DNA of 64,000 bases from Spirosoma telluris (GTDB taxonomy: Bacteria > Bacteroidota > Bacteroidia > Cytophagales > Spirosomataceae): NCBI GenBank assembly GCA_003259005.1, contig QLII01000001.1, positions 8,594,029 to 8,658,028 of the forward strand, in the 5' to 3' direction. The translations under genes were made by a program, and so were the position numbers. This document shows positions 48,447 through 58,903 of this stretch, in pieces (position 1 is the first letter of the stretch; each line of letters begins with the position of its first letter). Under the pieces are notes generated by a model. It was not told the DNA's origin. It made no database searches and saw nothing but the letters and a program-made list of their open reading frames with translations.

Positions 48447-48937
48447 ATGAACACACTATTGCCTCTTGCTCCCGTATTGAAACGGGGCTACACCACTGAA
48501 AATCTGTATTGGTACGCGGGTACCCTGATGAACATCTTAATTGATGGTGAACAGACTGACGGACAATTTGCCCAGATTGAGGTGACCACCCGGCCAGGTT
48601 CTGAGCCACCCCTTCACACCCATACCCGCGAAGACGAGGCTGTTTTCCTGCTGGAAGGCTCTATTCGCTTCATAGTAGGCGACCAGGTTTTTACGGCCAA
48701 AGCGGGTGATTACGTCCTACTGCCGAAGGGTATCCCTCATACGTTTCAGGTGCTCACGGAATCAGCCAGAACGCTATTAACCATTAGCCCGGCTGGTTTT
48801 GAAAACTTTTTCCGTCACCCCAAACTGGCCAAACCCGCTCCAACACTTGCTTTACCCCCGCTCCACAAGGGCCACCATCGGCAGAAGCTATCCAGGTGTT
48901 CCAGGAACTGGCTCAGGAATTTGGTCTCGAAAGCTAG
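48447..48937 (+). CDS. Cupin-domain protein, one frame break near the end
   Basis: About 163 residues. The cupin motifs are TRPGSEPPLHTHTREDEAVF, LLEGSIRFIVGDQVF (motif 1, metal His/Glu) and GDYVLLPKGIPHTFQVL (motif 2). Single small cupin of the quercetinase-like/oxalate-like superfamily; substrate unknown. Break in CCCCC 48855-48859; one C gives LALPPAPQGPPSAEAIQVFQ and the end EFGLES. Confidence 0.8.
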
Positions 48938-48954
48938 TCGTTAATAAGGCTTAC

Positions 48955-48996
48955 AAACAAAAGAAGGCAGACTATGTGGTCGGCCTTCTTTTGTTT
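48955..48996 (+). terminator. Intrinsic terminator of the cupin gene
   Basis: AAACAAAAGAAGGC pairs with GCCTTCTTTTGTTT; the 3' arm is T-rich. 17 bases after the stop codon. Confidence 0.85.
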
Positions 48997-49007
48997 TGGG
49001 AAAGTTG

Positions 49008-49074
49008 TAGTGCCGACCGTCCCGGTCGGTCGTAAAACTCAGTATTTCTCTACCGACCGAGACGGTCGGCACTA
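49008..49074. repeat. 23-bp inverted repeat, TAGTGCCGACCG family
   Basis: TAGTGCCGACCGTCCCGGTC (from 49008) to 49030 pairs with 49052-49074 with one mismatch. Between two terminators, converging genes on either side. Confidence 0.85.
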
Positions 49075-49078
49075 CTAA

Positions 49079-49112
49079 AAAAAGGCCACTGAATTGCTTC
49101 AGTGGCCTTTTT
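49079..49112. terminator. Bidirectional terminator, 14-bp perfect stem
   Basis: AAAAAGGCCACTGA and TCAGTGGCCTTTTT with a six-base loop; A and T tracts on both sides suit termination on both strands. It lies 17 bases after the end of the DUF5602 gene. Confidence 0.9.
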
Positions 49113-49129
49113 AGATGAGAATAGTCTAC

Positions 49130-49876
49130 TTATTGACGACTCTGGAGATTTTCCAGAATCACTTCGTATTGCTTCTCGGCAGCATTGTATACGTACCGAT
49201 AGTCGGTCGGGTATACCCCGGCTTTCTCTACTTTTTCGGGCTGTTTTACGGGTAGACGCTCGTCTTGTACCTTCTTCAGGAAATCAAGGGTAAACATCGA
49301 CTCCGTAAAAGTCACCTTGCCATCGAGCGTTCCGTAGATAAAGGTCGTCGTAAAGGGTTTGCCGTTAAGTTCCGGGCTGGTCGGGTCTATCCAGTGAGCA
49401 CCCATTTGAGGAATAGCTGGCCCTTTTACATACCCTTTCGGCAGATAAGCGCCTTCGGGATCTTTACCAAAACGAGGGTCGTTCTCTACAATTCCCATTC
49501 GTTCTTCGTTCGATGTATAATAAAAATGGCAGTCAAAATGAGGCACATTGTAGACGCCATCTGGTTCGTGGCCATGGGGCATCCAGTTGAACGAAACGTG
49601 CTGTACCTGAGACTTTTCGCTTCCCTTCGGCATGGTTAGTACCCAGTAAGCATCTTCGGCAGGCAGGCTCTTTAGCGTGGCTTCCGAGATAGCTACGCCC
49701 AATTGAGTAGGTTTGCCTTTGGCATCGAGCCGCACAAAGGAACGGAGTGTGCCATTTCCGGCTTTCACTGATTCGCCATACTGGATCGTGGTGGCGGGTT
49801 TCTTATCGCCCGTAGGCGTGTCGTTGGACCCAGTCAGGGTCGTGGCGGCCACGAGGGCCAGTGCAAATAGGTTCAT
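49130..49876 (-). CDS. DUF5602 (TTHB210-like) secreted protein, copy 1
   Basis: 248 residues with a signal-like N-terminus (LFALALVAATTLTG). Hallmark: WMPHGHEPDGVYNVPHFDCH then FYYTSNEER, with clustered His suited to metal binding, and the later MGAHWIDPTSPELNGKPFTT. DUF5602 proteins are beta-barrel proteins of unknown function. A second copy lies at 53865-54622 (about half identical by eye), with a TonB receptor and BNR protein in between on the reverse strand. Confidence 0.8.
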   Translation of the reverse strand: MNLFALALVAATTLTGSNDTPTGDKKPATTIQYGESVKAGNGTLRSFVRLDAKGKPTQLGVAISEATLKSLPAEDAYWVLTMPKGSEKSQVQHVSFNWMPHGHEPDGVYNVPHFDCHFYYTSNEERMGIVENDPRFGKDPEGAYLPKGYVKGPAIPQMGAHWIDPTSPELNGKPFTTTFIYGTLDGKVTFTESMFTLDFLKKVQDERLPVKQPEKVEKAGVYPTDYRYVYNAAEKQYEVILENLQSRQ

Positions 49877-49894
49877 TGGATTGTATTTGATTGT

Positions 49895-51091
49895 TTATGG
49901 TTGAAAAAAAGGAACTCGCTTTAGTAAAACACTGGTGTTCTGGCCCTGCCAAACCTGATAGGCAACCAGCAAGCCTGTAGCGGTTGGCAGCAATACGGGC
50001 AGGGATGTTAATTCACCGGCCGCCGTGAGGGCTATCGTTTTAGATTCGCCAGTAGATGCATAGGTGCGTACCATCGTTTGTCGATACGCGTCGGGAGCTT
50101 CGCCCACCAACTCCTCCCAGACCATAGCCATCCGTCCATCGGCCCAGCCCGTTACCTGTGGGTGTGTTCGATTCGCCCCTGTAATGAATTCGGGCGTTTG
50201 GGGTTTATCTAACCGGGCCAGCCGGATACCCTCGTGCTTACTGGCACCGGAATACCAGGTAGCATAGACCGCTTCGTCACGAACGAACAACTGCGGTCCC
50301 GAATGCGGACAGGCGTTGATCTGCCAATCGTCGTTGACCAGCACTTTCGGAGAGCTGAATGACTGGCCATTATTGACAGATACGACGTAGCTAATATCCC
50401 GTGCTCCTGGCCCGGTTTCCGTAGGTAACCAGTCGCGGTAGGTCAGGTAGATGCGGCCCAGCTTATCGACCACGATGCCGGGTCGGCAACACTGACAGGC
50501 GCTGGAGTCCACGACAATCTCAGGGCCGAATCCTCCGTTTGCCAGGGTTTGGGTAAACCGAACCGAGCGACCTTCGTAACCAGGTAGTTTCTCATCCAGC
50601 CAGATCAGGCCAATTTCGCCGTTGGGCAGGCGGGTCAGTTCGGCGTATGAGTGACTTTTACCTGCTGTCGTATCGCGGTGTACAGGTTGTTCCGGGCTCC
50701 AGGTTTTTCCCTGATCAGATGAGAGTTTGTACAACAGGTTACCTGCACGAAGCGCGTCTGGCGTTGGTCTGGGTAAGCTGAAGACAACCATACGGGTGCC
50801 GTCATCTTTGAAAATGAGTTTTGGAACATCTTCGCCGTGGGCTGAGGTCGTAGCGGGCAGGCTTATACGCATCGGCGCACTAAACGTTTGACCGCCATCG
50901 GTCGATACACAATGCATCAGTGACAGACTGGTTTCGCTGCGTTCGACCCAAGTGAGCACTGGGTTTCCCCGCTCATCGGCCAGCAGTCGGGGAAATGATG
51001 CGTTTGGGATTTTTAGGAATGAGTCGCCCGGATTTGTCGCGAACGCTACCGTATTGACCAGAAGGGCTGTAAAAAAGAGGAGTGTTTTCAT
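49895..51091 (-). CDS. Secreted BNR/sialidase-fold beta-propeller protein
   Basis: 398 residues from MKTLLFFTALLVNTVAFA (signal peptide). Asp-box loops SxDxGxxW/F are repeated: STDGGQTFSAP, SSDQGKTWSPEQ and SVNNGQSFSSPK. VVDSSACQCCRPGIVVDKLG carries an unusual C-x-C-C. Asp boxes mark the fold and not sialidase activity; no sialic acid genes are near. 13 bases before it on the same strand ends the TonB receptor gene, so they form an operon with the DUF5602 gene downstream. Confidence 0.8.
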   Translation of the reverse strand: MKTLLFFTALLVNTVAFATNPGDSFLKIPNASFPRLLADERGNPVLTWVERSETSLSLMHCVSTDGGQTFSAPMRISLPATTSAHGEDVPKLIFKDDGTRMVVFSLPRPTPDALRAGNLLYKLSSDQGKTWSPEQPVHRDTTAGKSHSYAELTRLPNGEIGLIWLDEKLPGYEGRSVRFTQTLANGGFGPEIVVDSSACQCCRPGIVVDKLGRIYLTYRDWLPTETGPGARDISYVVSVNNGQSFSSPKVLVNDDWQINACPHSGPQLFVRDEAVYATWYSGASKHEGIRLARLDKPQTPEFITGANRTHPQVTGWADGRMAMVWEELVGEAPDAYRQTMVRTYASTGESKTIALTAAGELTSLPVLLPTATGLLVAYQVWQGQNTSVLLKRVPFFQP

Positions 51092-51104
51092 AGTTGACGA
51101 ATGG

Positions 51105-53466
51105 TTAATTTCCGTTGAAATTGTACTGTAACCCAATCACAAACGTGCGGGGTGCGGCTGGTGTGAAGGTGGTTCGGTCGGTGGGCGCATTGCCCCGCGT
51201 CGCATTGTTGGCATACAACTCGTTGGTCAGGTTCAGTATGTTTGCATACAGTTCAAAGGATTTGTACACGTAACCGGAACGCAGGTTCAGGACACTGACG
51301 CTCTGGGCACCAAACGCCCCCCGGTCATTGTACCGGACTGTATTGATCTGGTTCTGATACCAGGGGCCAATGTGCTGCCACTCCATTGCCATCCGCACCC
51401 CTTTCGCCCAGCGGGGCTTATAGGTTAATTCGGTGTTAGCCACCCAGCGGGGAGCCTGGGGCATGTCGTAATTAGCCAGATTCTGCACGGCGTCAGCCTG
51501 TTGATTGCTGAGCGCAAAATCAATAAATCGATGAATACTATTGGTGCCTCCGAAGCGAAAAAACCATTGATCAGTGGGTTTATAGGTCAGGCTGTATTCG
51601 ATACCCCGATGAAGAGTTCGGCCCGCGCTTTGGTAGTCGGTTGAGTTATCGGGCTGGCGAATACTGAGCAACTCGTTCGTGCCATTCATTTGATACAGAG
51701 CCCAGTCTATATTGACTTTCCGGTTCAGGAACGACGCCCAGCCCCCTAGTTCCACATTGGTAAACTGTGCCGACTGGAGGTTATAATAGAATGGGGGCTG
51801 GCCAGCCGTTGCGTTCGGATTTTTGCGAAACACGGCCGTTAAACCTGGTGGCGAAAAACCACGGCTGGCGTTTGCATAGACCCCTTGCCTTGTCCCAGAT
51901 CGTAGGTCAACCCTACCTTAGGCGTTAGTTGATTATAGTCTTTCGTTTCGGTCGTTTTGTCCAGATAATTCTCGTAATCGAACGCCATCCGGTCGTAACG
52001 AATACCAGCCGACAGGCGCAAATGCGGCATTGGTGCGAAGTCATACTGGGCATAAGCGGCCAGGTTATGAATCGTAGCGTTATACCGGCTCAGGAACTGA
52101 TTGGGGAGTTCGCGCAGTTGAATATAGCGTTCTACTGATCGCTTATCGGGTCGTAAGGTGGCTTGTAATTCTGTCTGGTAAGCGTAGTAGGTCGTTGGTG
52201 AATTGTCGAACAACGCACCTGCCAATAGTCGGCTGTCCATCCAGGCGAACCGTTGGCTGTGTTGCGCCATCAGGCCCAGACTATGAAAAGCATTTTCATT
52301 GATTTCGCCCGTAGCCGTCGTTGCGCCTGATTTCCAGCGGATACTGTAATTCGGATTCTGTTTCAGACTGTTATCGCGATAAAAGGCGGTTACCGAGGTT
52401 TCGCTGTTGGTTGCCCAATGGTGTTCCAGGGTTAGCCGTGACCGGAGCGAGCGGACATCCCGGTAGGTGAAATCGGTTGTGCTCACATACTGGCGACTGT
52501 AATAGGCGAGGCTGTCTACGCTGCCGCCGGTTTGGGAGTGATACTGGTTATAGGACACCGTTCCCGTCAGGCGTGTCTGGGTGTCGAAGGCATATTCGGC
52601 GCGTAGATTTAGCGAGACTTTATCGAAGTCGCTCTGTGCCTGCCAGCTATTACGTTGCCGGGCTACCGAGGCACCCGCAAACAGGCCCAGCCGGTTTGAT
52701 AACATGCCTCCACCACCCGCCTGAGCACGCCCGTATCCCCAGCCATCGCCCATAACACTTAGCCGAACAACGGGTACGGCTGTAGGACGATGCGTCAGGA
52801 AGTTGATGGCTCCGCCAACGGCTTCCGGCCCATATAGTGAGGATACTGGTCCCTTGACCACCTCGACAGAACTGATGGAAAAACTGTTCAATTCAATCAG
52901 GGCGTTGTGATTAAAAATGCCCATAGGTCGAACCGGCAACCCATCCTCCAGATACAGATAATAAGCATTGGTGCTAAAAGGTTGCCGGATGCCCATCATG
53001 TGCTGTTCGTTGCCGAGGTTTGGCATGACCACGCCCGGCGTTTTGTTGATGACTTCGTAGAGGTTGGCGGCCTTGGTTTCCTGCAACAACCCCGGCGACA
53101 GTCGACTAATGGCCATAGGTGCTTCTGAACGCGCCTGAGCTTCGCGACTGGCGGTAACCACAACGGGTTGAAGATCTTCAATCCGGGGCATCAGCGCAAT
53201 CGTGAGCTTACCTGAGCAAGCAACCCGGCGTTCCTGATAGCTGATGCTGGTGATTATCAGGCTATCGGTTGCTTGTTGGCCTGCGACCGAAAAGTGCCCC
53301 TGCGCATCGGTGGCTGCCCCGCTAGTGCTGCCTTTTATGCGAACAGTGGCCCCTGGTATCGGCTCTTTGGTTTGCCCATCGATAACTGTTCCTGGTGGGT
53401 GACAGCCTGGGACTGCGCCAGCGTATGTAGGCAGAAAAGGAGGAAAAAAGAGGTAAAAAGTTTCAT
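51105..53466 (-). CDS. TonB-dependent receptor, two frame breaks
   Basis: About 787 residues. Signal peptide MKLFTSFFLLFCLHTLAQSQ, then a carboxypeptidase-like domain (PGTVIDGQTKEPIPGATVRI), then the plug (VVTASREAQARSEAPMAISR; TPGVVMPNLG; VEVVKGPVSSLYGPEAVGGA) and the barrel, ending in FVIGLQYNFNGN. Breaks at GGG 53397-53399 and CCCC 51881-51884 (+ strand); one base each restores the frame (GVYANASRGFSPPGLTAVF). Imports a ligand across the outer membrane; neighbours with metal-binding residues suggest a metal complex, which is only inference. Confidence 0.88.
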
Positions 53467-53864
53467 GGCGATCGGTCTGTTTGACTCGGTGTGTGTTGTT
53501 TACGGGATCAAAGTTGGGCGGTGCTTCGCCAATCGCTAGCTGGCAGGTGGGTGAAACGGAAGTTTGAGCCGGTGAAATGGAAAATCCAGAATGTGGGGTA
53601 TCTGAAAGACCTAAAAAGGGTCTTGCAGATGATTCTTGTGAATTCTATTGATTATCAAGATGATAGAGTCAATAGAATCCAAAGAATCAAACTATAAACA
53701 ATTTTGCCCTCGTACTTACTTGGATAGGTATGAAGCCAGAAACCGTTCTAAATCCGGCTTTGGTCGCTTCACCAAACGGATTTTCCACTTCACTGGATCG
53801 GCTTCTGGGGCTTTTTGGCTATGGCCCTAGTTTTGGGCCGTTAATCAAACAAATTCCTCTTTTT
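53467..53864. other. Divergent spacer with a GATTCT-family repeat
   Basis: 398 bases between the TonB receptor and the second DUF5602 gene. Contains an imperfect inverted repeat at 53642-53679 (ATTCTATTGATTAT facing AGAGTCAATAGAAT) followed by another AGAATC word. No gene seen; promoters for both sides must be here. Confidence 0.5.
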
Positions 53865-54622
53865 ATGAAAACCTCTCATTTCCTCGCGCTGCCTTTACTG
53901 GCCTTGACACTGCAACTCAGCAGTTGCAAAAAAGACAACAACGACACTCCGAACCCCACCGATCCTCACTATGGGCAATCGGTATCGCTGGGTAATGGCG
54001 CTGCCCGCACCTTTGTGAAGCTTGACGCCAGTGGCAATCCGGACGAAATCGGGATATCGGTGTCGGAAGCGGCTTTGAACAGCTTGCCTGCCGACATGGC
54101 AGAACTCGTATTGGAGTTACCCGCAGAGGGTAATAAAACGCCTTTCAAGCATGCCTATGTGACCTACATGCCGCATGGACACGAACCAGACGGGGTGTAT
54201 ACCCTGCCACATTTTGATTTTCATTTCTACAAAATCACCAATGCCGAGCGATTAACCATGACCCCTGGCAAGGAGGCTGAAATGAGCAAAGCCCCGGATG
54301 CCGGTTACCTGCCTGCCGATTACATTACAGCGGGCCCTGTGCCGATGATGGGTAATCACTGGGTGGATGCAACCAGTCCGGAATTGGGTGGTAAAACGTT
54401 TACAACCACCTTTTTATACGGTAGTAACAAGGGTGATATCATCTTTTACGAGCCCATGATTACGGTGGACTATCTGAAGAAAACGACCAATCAGACGCTG
54501 ACGATCAAGCAACCCAGAAGATTGCCCCATCGGGCTATTACCCTGGCGAATACGCCATCCGCTACAATGCGGCCAGTAAAGAATATGAAATTGTATTAAA
54601 GAAAATGCTGAAGCAGTCGTAG
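53865..54622 (+). CDS. DUF5602 (TTHB210-like) lipoprotein, copy 2, one frame break
   Basis: About 252 residues from MKTSHFLALPLLALTLQLSS, lipobox SSCKKD. Shares VSLGNGAARTFVKLDASGNP, YMPHGHEPDGVYTLPHFDFH and MGNHWVDATSPELGGKTFTT with copy 1. Break in CCC 54513-54515; one C gives IKQPQKIAPSGYYPGEYAIR. Lipid-anchored while copy 1 lacks the Cys. The His-rich core suggests metal binding; function unknown. Confidence 0.8.
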
Positions 54623-54631
54623 TCGGGAAGA

Positions 54632-54674
54632 GTAGAGTACTAGTCAATCGCTAAGCGATTAACTAGTACTCTAC
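54632..54674. repeat. 13-bp hairpin with extended inner pairing
   Basis: GTAGAGTACTAGT and ACTAGTACTCTAC with AATCGCT/AGCGATT inside; likely terminator region between converging genes. Confidence 0.8.
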
Positions 54675-54779
54675 CAGAAGAGCCCATACTTGATGTTTAC
54701 ATAAGCGGGCGTAGAAAATGTATAATTCGTTTTATGATAGATGATGCCCGGAATTGGTCTGTTATTCAATAGTTTAGGT

Positions 54780-55594
54780 TTAAATCGCTGAGTTAAAGAA
54801 AAGCAATGCATCAGATAGATGCTCCTGCCAATACGGCCATTCATGTCCACCAGGGTATTCCGTGTACGTATGAGGTATTTGGTGGTTCAATAAACCCTGA
54901 TGTAAGGCTCGATTAGGCTCAATTAGTACATCATCCGTGCCGCAGTCAAACTGAATGGGGAGTAACTTCGACCTATTTCGAATCATAACCTCCAGAACCG
55001 ATTCCTCCACTGGATCATCTTGTGCGTACTGGCTAAGCGGTTCTTCTACAAAAAGCGGAAGCTGATTGAGGTGCGTAATGGACGACAGGCCATAAACGGC
55101 ACTGAATTGCTCTGGAAATTTGGCGGCCAGTCGCAAGGCCCCAAACCCACCCATCGACAGGCCCGCTAAAAAAGTTTGCTTTGGGAAATACTCGACCCGC
55201 TCAGTAGGGAGCGCGGCTCGTACCGCATTCGGGACATCATCGACAATCCAGCGTTCGAAATTTTTCTCATGATGGGGCAAATAGCCGCTTCCATCGCCCC
55301 AAAGACCATCCGACGGCATGGCCAGAACCATTGGGCGAATGCGACCTTCCCGAATTAACCGATCAGCGGTTCGGTGGGCACCCCTTTCAGAGGCCAGGCC
55401 CAGTGACTGCCATAGACGCCATGCAGTAGAATAACAAGGGGCAAGGGTTCCGGGCCAATTAACTCAGGGCTGGGTAGCCAGACAGTTATGTCCCCCCGGC
55501 CTTTCAGATTCGGCGTTTTCACCGTGATATAACGAAGGCCGTCCTGCTCATAAGCCGGATCGGAAAGCTCGATTGTTCGGAAGGTTGAATCCAT
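54780..55594 (-). CDS. Esterase D-like alpha/beta hydrolase, one frame break
   Basis: About 271 residues. Strand and oxyanion region LPLVILLHGVYGSHWAW, nucleophile elbow LAGLSMGGFGALRLAAKFP, and a C-terminal catalytic His in YPGGHEWPYWQEHL. Matches putative esterases of the esterase D/S-formylglutathione hydrolase group. Break in CCCC 55381-55384 (+ strand); one base gives LKGGAHRTADRLIREGRIRP. Its start overlaps the stop of the alcohol dehydrogenase gene, so the two are co-translated. Confidence 0.85.
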
Positions 55595-56696
55595 CAGAAA
55601 ACTAGTACACCTTTGGCATTACGACCCTTCAGCATGTCGTCGAAGGCGACGTCGAGTTGATGAAGAGAATAGGTTCGGGTAACGAGGTCGTCGAGGATTA
55701 AGTCGCCCTTCTGGTATAAATTCAGCAGAATTGGGAAGTCAATCTCCGGGCGGCATTTTCCGTAGAGCGGGTTGATGTAGATCTTATCCCACTCGAACAG
55801 ATTCATATCGATACTGATTTCCTGTTCAATACCGCTCACCTGACAGGCAACCCCGGCATTTCGGACCATGGCCAGCGGCACTGCACCGAGTTCGGGAATG
55901 GCGGTACATTCGAAAGCGTAGTCGGCACCCCGGCCACCCGTCAATTGCTTCACCTGACTAACGGCCTGAAGTAATCCCTTGTCGGCCCGGTCGGCCAGAA
56001 TAGTGTGCGTGGCCCCATAGCGGACGGCCATTTCCAGCCGGTTGGGATTGACATCGACCGCAATAATCATCCCGGCTCCAGAAATACGTGCCCCCTGAAT
56101 CACGTTTAGCCCCACACCCCAGTGCCCACCACCACCACCGACCGGCCGGGTTTCACCTGAGCCGCGTTGATAACCGAGCCTACGCCCGTCATAACGCCAC
56201 AGCCCACGATAGCCGCCGAAGTGAACGGAATAGGAACCGTTGTTTTTACGACAGCCGCTTCTCGCACAACGGTCGCTCCTGACATGGTGCCGAGACTAAA
56301 CGACCGTTCAATGGGCTGGCCTTTGTAGGTTGTCCGGTCAAGACCGGCGTGGCCTCCGCTGGCTTTATTGCCCGATGTGACGGGTGAGTTTACTTCGCAG
56401 ATGTGCTGATTTCCCTCCAGGCACTGAAAGCAGTAACCGCAGGGAATGGCCCAGTTAAGGATAACCGAATCGCCCGGTTGCACTTTTCGAACGAGTGGCC
56501 CAACGCTTCGAACAACGCCTGCCCCTTCGTGTCCCATGACAATGGGTTTTCCCCACGAAAGCGAGTCGAAGTCTGTATGGCAAATACCAGCTGCTTTCAT
56601 GTCAACCAGTACTTCGTCGCCCTGCGGCTCATCGACGTCAATAAAATCAATCTGAAAACTTCCGGTACCCGTAGCAATAGCAGCTTCAACCTTCAT
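55594..56696 (-). CDS. Zinc-dependent alcohol dehydrogenase (class III-like), one frame break
   Basis: About 367 residues, medium-chain dehydrogenase. Catalytic zinc region AAGICHTDFDSLSWGKPIVM and GHEGAGVV; structural zinc loop CGYCFQCLEGNQHIC (one Cys fewer than the usual four within this span). The Rossmann motif is restored as VVVGTGGVGLNVIQGARISG after adding one base in CCCC 56117-56120 (+ strand). Probably oxidises an alcohol or a thiol adduct, with the esterase downstream finishing the job, as in formaldehyde detoxification; inferred. Confidence 0.85.
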
Positions 56697-56756
56697 AAGT
56701 AGTGGTTTTACCTACCTGAAAGAAGTGTCAAATTGCTTCCTACTTAACAAAGGTCC

Positions 56757-56813
56757 AAACAGTCTCCGGCTGTTTGATTAGCTATTCTCGTTTCAAACAG
56801 CCGGAGACTGTTT
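56757..56813. repeat. Perfect 21-bp inverted repeat
   Basis: AAACAGTCTCCGGCTGTTTG then A (56757-56777) pairs with 56793-56813. Located between the response regulator's 3' end and the dehydrogenase's 5' end. Confidence 0.85.
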
Positions 56814-56822
56814 AGGCCTTTG

Positions 56823-57583
56823 TTATAACCAGCGGCTAATGAATTGGCCAAAAACATCTTTGTACTGGTCGCTAACCGGAATCATGGCCTGCCCGATCTG
56901 CACGGAGTTACGCGTAACGGCATTGATTCGGTCAAGCGCGACAATGAATGACCGGTGCACCCGCATAAATTGTCGGGTTGGCAGTTTTTCTTCCAAAGTC
57001 TTTAAACTTGTCAGCGACAGCAGGGGCTTTGCCGGATCGCTCAGCCGATAAACTTTTACGTAATCTTTTAACCCTTCGATGTACAGAATGTCGTTGTAGG
57101 CAATACGGACTAACTGATATTCAACTTTCAGAAACAAATAGTCGTCGGGTACTTCTACGGGGCAGGTGCCTGTACAGCAACGGGTGTAGGATCAGGACGT
57201 TGGATGAGTTCGAAATAGTGACGCGCTTTGCTGGCCGCACGTAGGAACTCTTCATAATTGAAGGGCTTGAGCAGATAATCCAGCGCATCGACCCGGAACC
57301 CATCGAGGGCAAATTGATCGAAGGCGGTGGTAAAGATGATGCGGGTAGTGTGAGCTCCCCGATTACTGCGTTCCAGCACACGGGCAAGTTCCAGGCCGGT
57401 CAGATCCGGCATCTGAATGTCCAGGAAAATAACATCTACGGGTGTCGTCATTAGCCCCTGCAAGGCTTCAACGGCACTGCTATACCGGCCAACCAAATTG
57501 AGGAAGGGTGTTTTTTCAATAAAGGCGCAGACCAGACCCAATGCCAGTGGTTCATCGTCTACGGCGATGCAGGAAAGTGTCAT
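56823..57583 (-). CDS. LytTR-family response regulator, one frame break
   Basis: About 253 residues. Receiver domain with phospho-Asp in DVIFLDIQMPDLTGLELARV and IIFTTAFDQFALDGFRVDAL, DYLLKPFNYEEF; then LytTR DNA-binding domain FLKVEYQLVRIAYNDILYIE, PTRQFMRVHRSFIVALDRIN. Break in GGGG 57159-57162 (+ strand); one base gives QAPAPVEVPDDYLFLKVEYQ. Co-translated with the kinase gene (4-base overlap). Confidence 0.92.
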
Positions 57584-58647
57584 GACAGGTCCAGGGTTAG
57601 GTGAACGTGATATTCGCCGGCTTGAGTATGCTCATTGATTTGCAGTGCGTACTGATCGGGGTACAGCAGATCGAGCCGTCGGCGGGTGTTGGTCAGGCCA
57701 ATGCCATTCCCTGCTTCGAGGGAGGGCGTTTTCTCCACAAATACCGTGTTATGCACATCCAGTAACAACTTGTTCTGCTGTTGCTGAATGGCAATATGAA
57801 TCCGGCTCGGGTGCAGGGCACTTACACCATGTTTAAATGCATTTTCGACAAAGGGCAGCAACAGCATGGGGGCAATCGGTTGATCATACAAGGGACTTGG
57901 CGTATTGAGGGTCACACTCACCTTATCGGTCAGCCGGAGTTGCATGAGCTGGATATAGTCGCTTACGAACGAGAGTTCTTTACTCAGCAACGTCGTGCCA
58001 GACTGGGTTTCATAGAGCACGTAGCGCATCATCCGAGAGAGCCGATGAATGGCTTCACGAGCTGTTTCTGTGTCGATAAGGGTTAGCGCGTAGATATTAT
58101 TGAGGGTGTTGAAGAAAAAGTGCGGATTGATCTGGGCTTTTAAAAATGAGAGTTCCGAGGTGGTTTTGGCCTGTTCCAGAGCTGTCCGGAGGTTAGCATC
58201 ATCCTGCCATTTCAGTAGCATAGCTATGCTGGTACTGATCCCTAAAACGAGAAAAATGGTGAACAACGTGGGCTGAACCCAGCCGTAGGGCTTAGGCTTT
58301 CCCTTACCGTCAGGATGAAAAGCCAGATGCATTTTTGTCGATAAATCAAACCCAAATTCAACGCAACCCACCAGAACAATCACAACGATAATCACTGCCA
58401 GTAAGGACAGAATGTAGTGACTGGTTCGGCCCTGTAAAAGTAGCCGGGGAACCAGCCGCTGCGAATTTAAATAGAATGTGCCCACCATGAGGCCAAAAAA
58501 GATGCATTGCCGCACCCAGAAAAGGCGGGGGAACTGGATATCGGAGTTGAACGACTGATAGAAAAATAGGAGGTAACCCATTAGGAACCACCCCAGCACA
58601 TGAATCAGGAGTGGAACGTAACGACGGGAAAAGAGGGTGACAGCCAT
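57580..58647 (-). CDS. LytS-type sensor histidine kinase
   Basis: 355 residues from MAVTLFSRRYVPLLIHVLGW. Four membrane helices in the N-terminal 140 residues, no external sensor. His_kinase domain with phospho-His in KAQINPHFFFNTLNNIYALT, ATPase block MLLLPFVENAFKHGVSALHP and NGIGLTNTRRRLDLLYPDQY. Overlaps the response regulator start; partner pair. Intact. An in-frame ATG 54 bases upstream is less likely. Confidence 0.92.
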   Translation of the reverse strand: MAVTLFSRRYVPLLIHVLGWFLMGYLLFFYQSFNSDIQFPRLFWVRQCIFFGLMVGTFYLNSQRLVPRLLLQGRTSHYILSLLAVIIVVIVLVGCVEFGFDLSTKMHLAFHPDGKGKPKPYGWVQPTLFTIFLVLGISTSIAMLLKWQDDANLRTALEQAKTTSELSFLKAQINPHFFFNTLNNIYALTLIDTETAREAIHRLSRMMRYVLYETQSGTTLLSKELSFVSDYIQLMQLRLTDKVSVTLNTPSPLYDQPIAPMLLLPFVENAFKHGVSALHPSRIHIAIQQQQNKLLLDVHNTVFVEKTPSLEAGNGIGLTNTRRRLDLLYPDQYALQINEHTQAGEYHVHLTLDLS

Positions 58648-58903
58648 AATTGAGAGGAAAGCTACAAGTTTACAGTAAATCCTGGACTCCACGTTGGGCA
58701 ATCGCTGGTTACCCCAACTTTGCCGATGGCTTGGTCAGTTTAGCCGACGAATGGCCTGATTTTTGACTACCTCCGTTGGTAATCCCATTCATCGGCTGAA
58801 ACGGGCTATCTGCCGATGTTTTCAAGCCCTCAGTCTATTGCGTTTTTTGGATTGATGAAACCACTGTTGTTTTGAGCCATCAATCTGATAAATATACTTA
58901 ACG

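Noticed and set aside
49895..51091. True sialidase
   Set aside because: Only Asp boxes are seen; the catalytic Arg triad and a sialic acid gene context are not evident.
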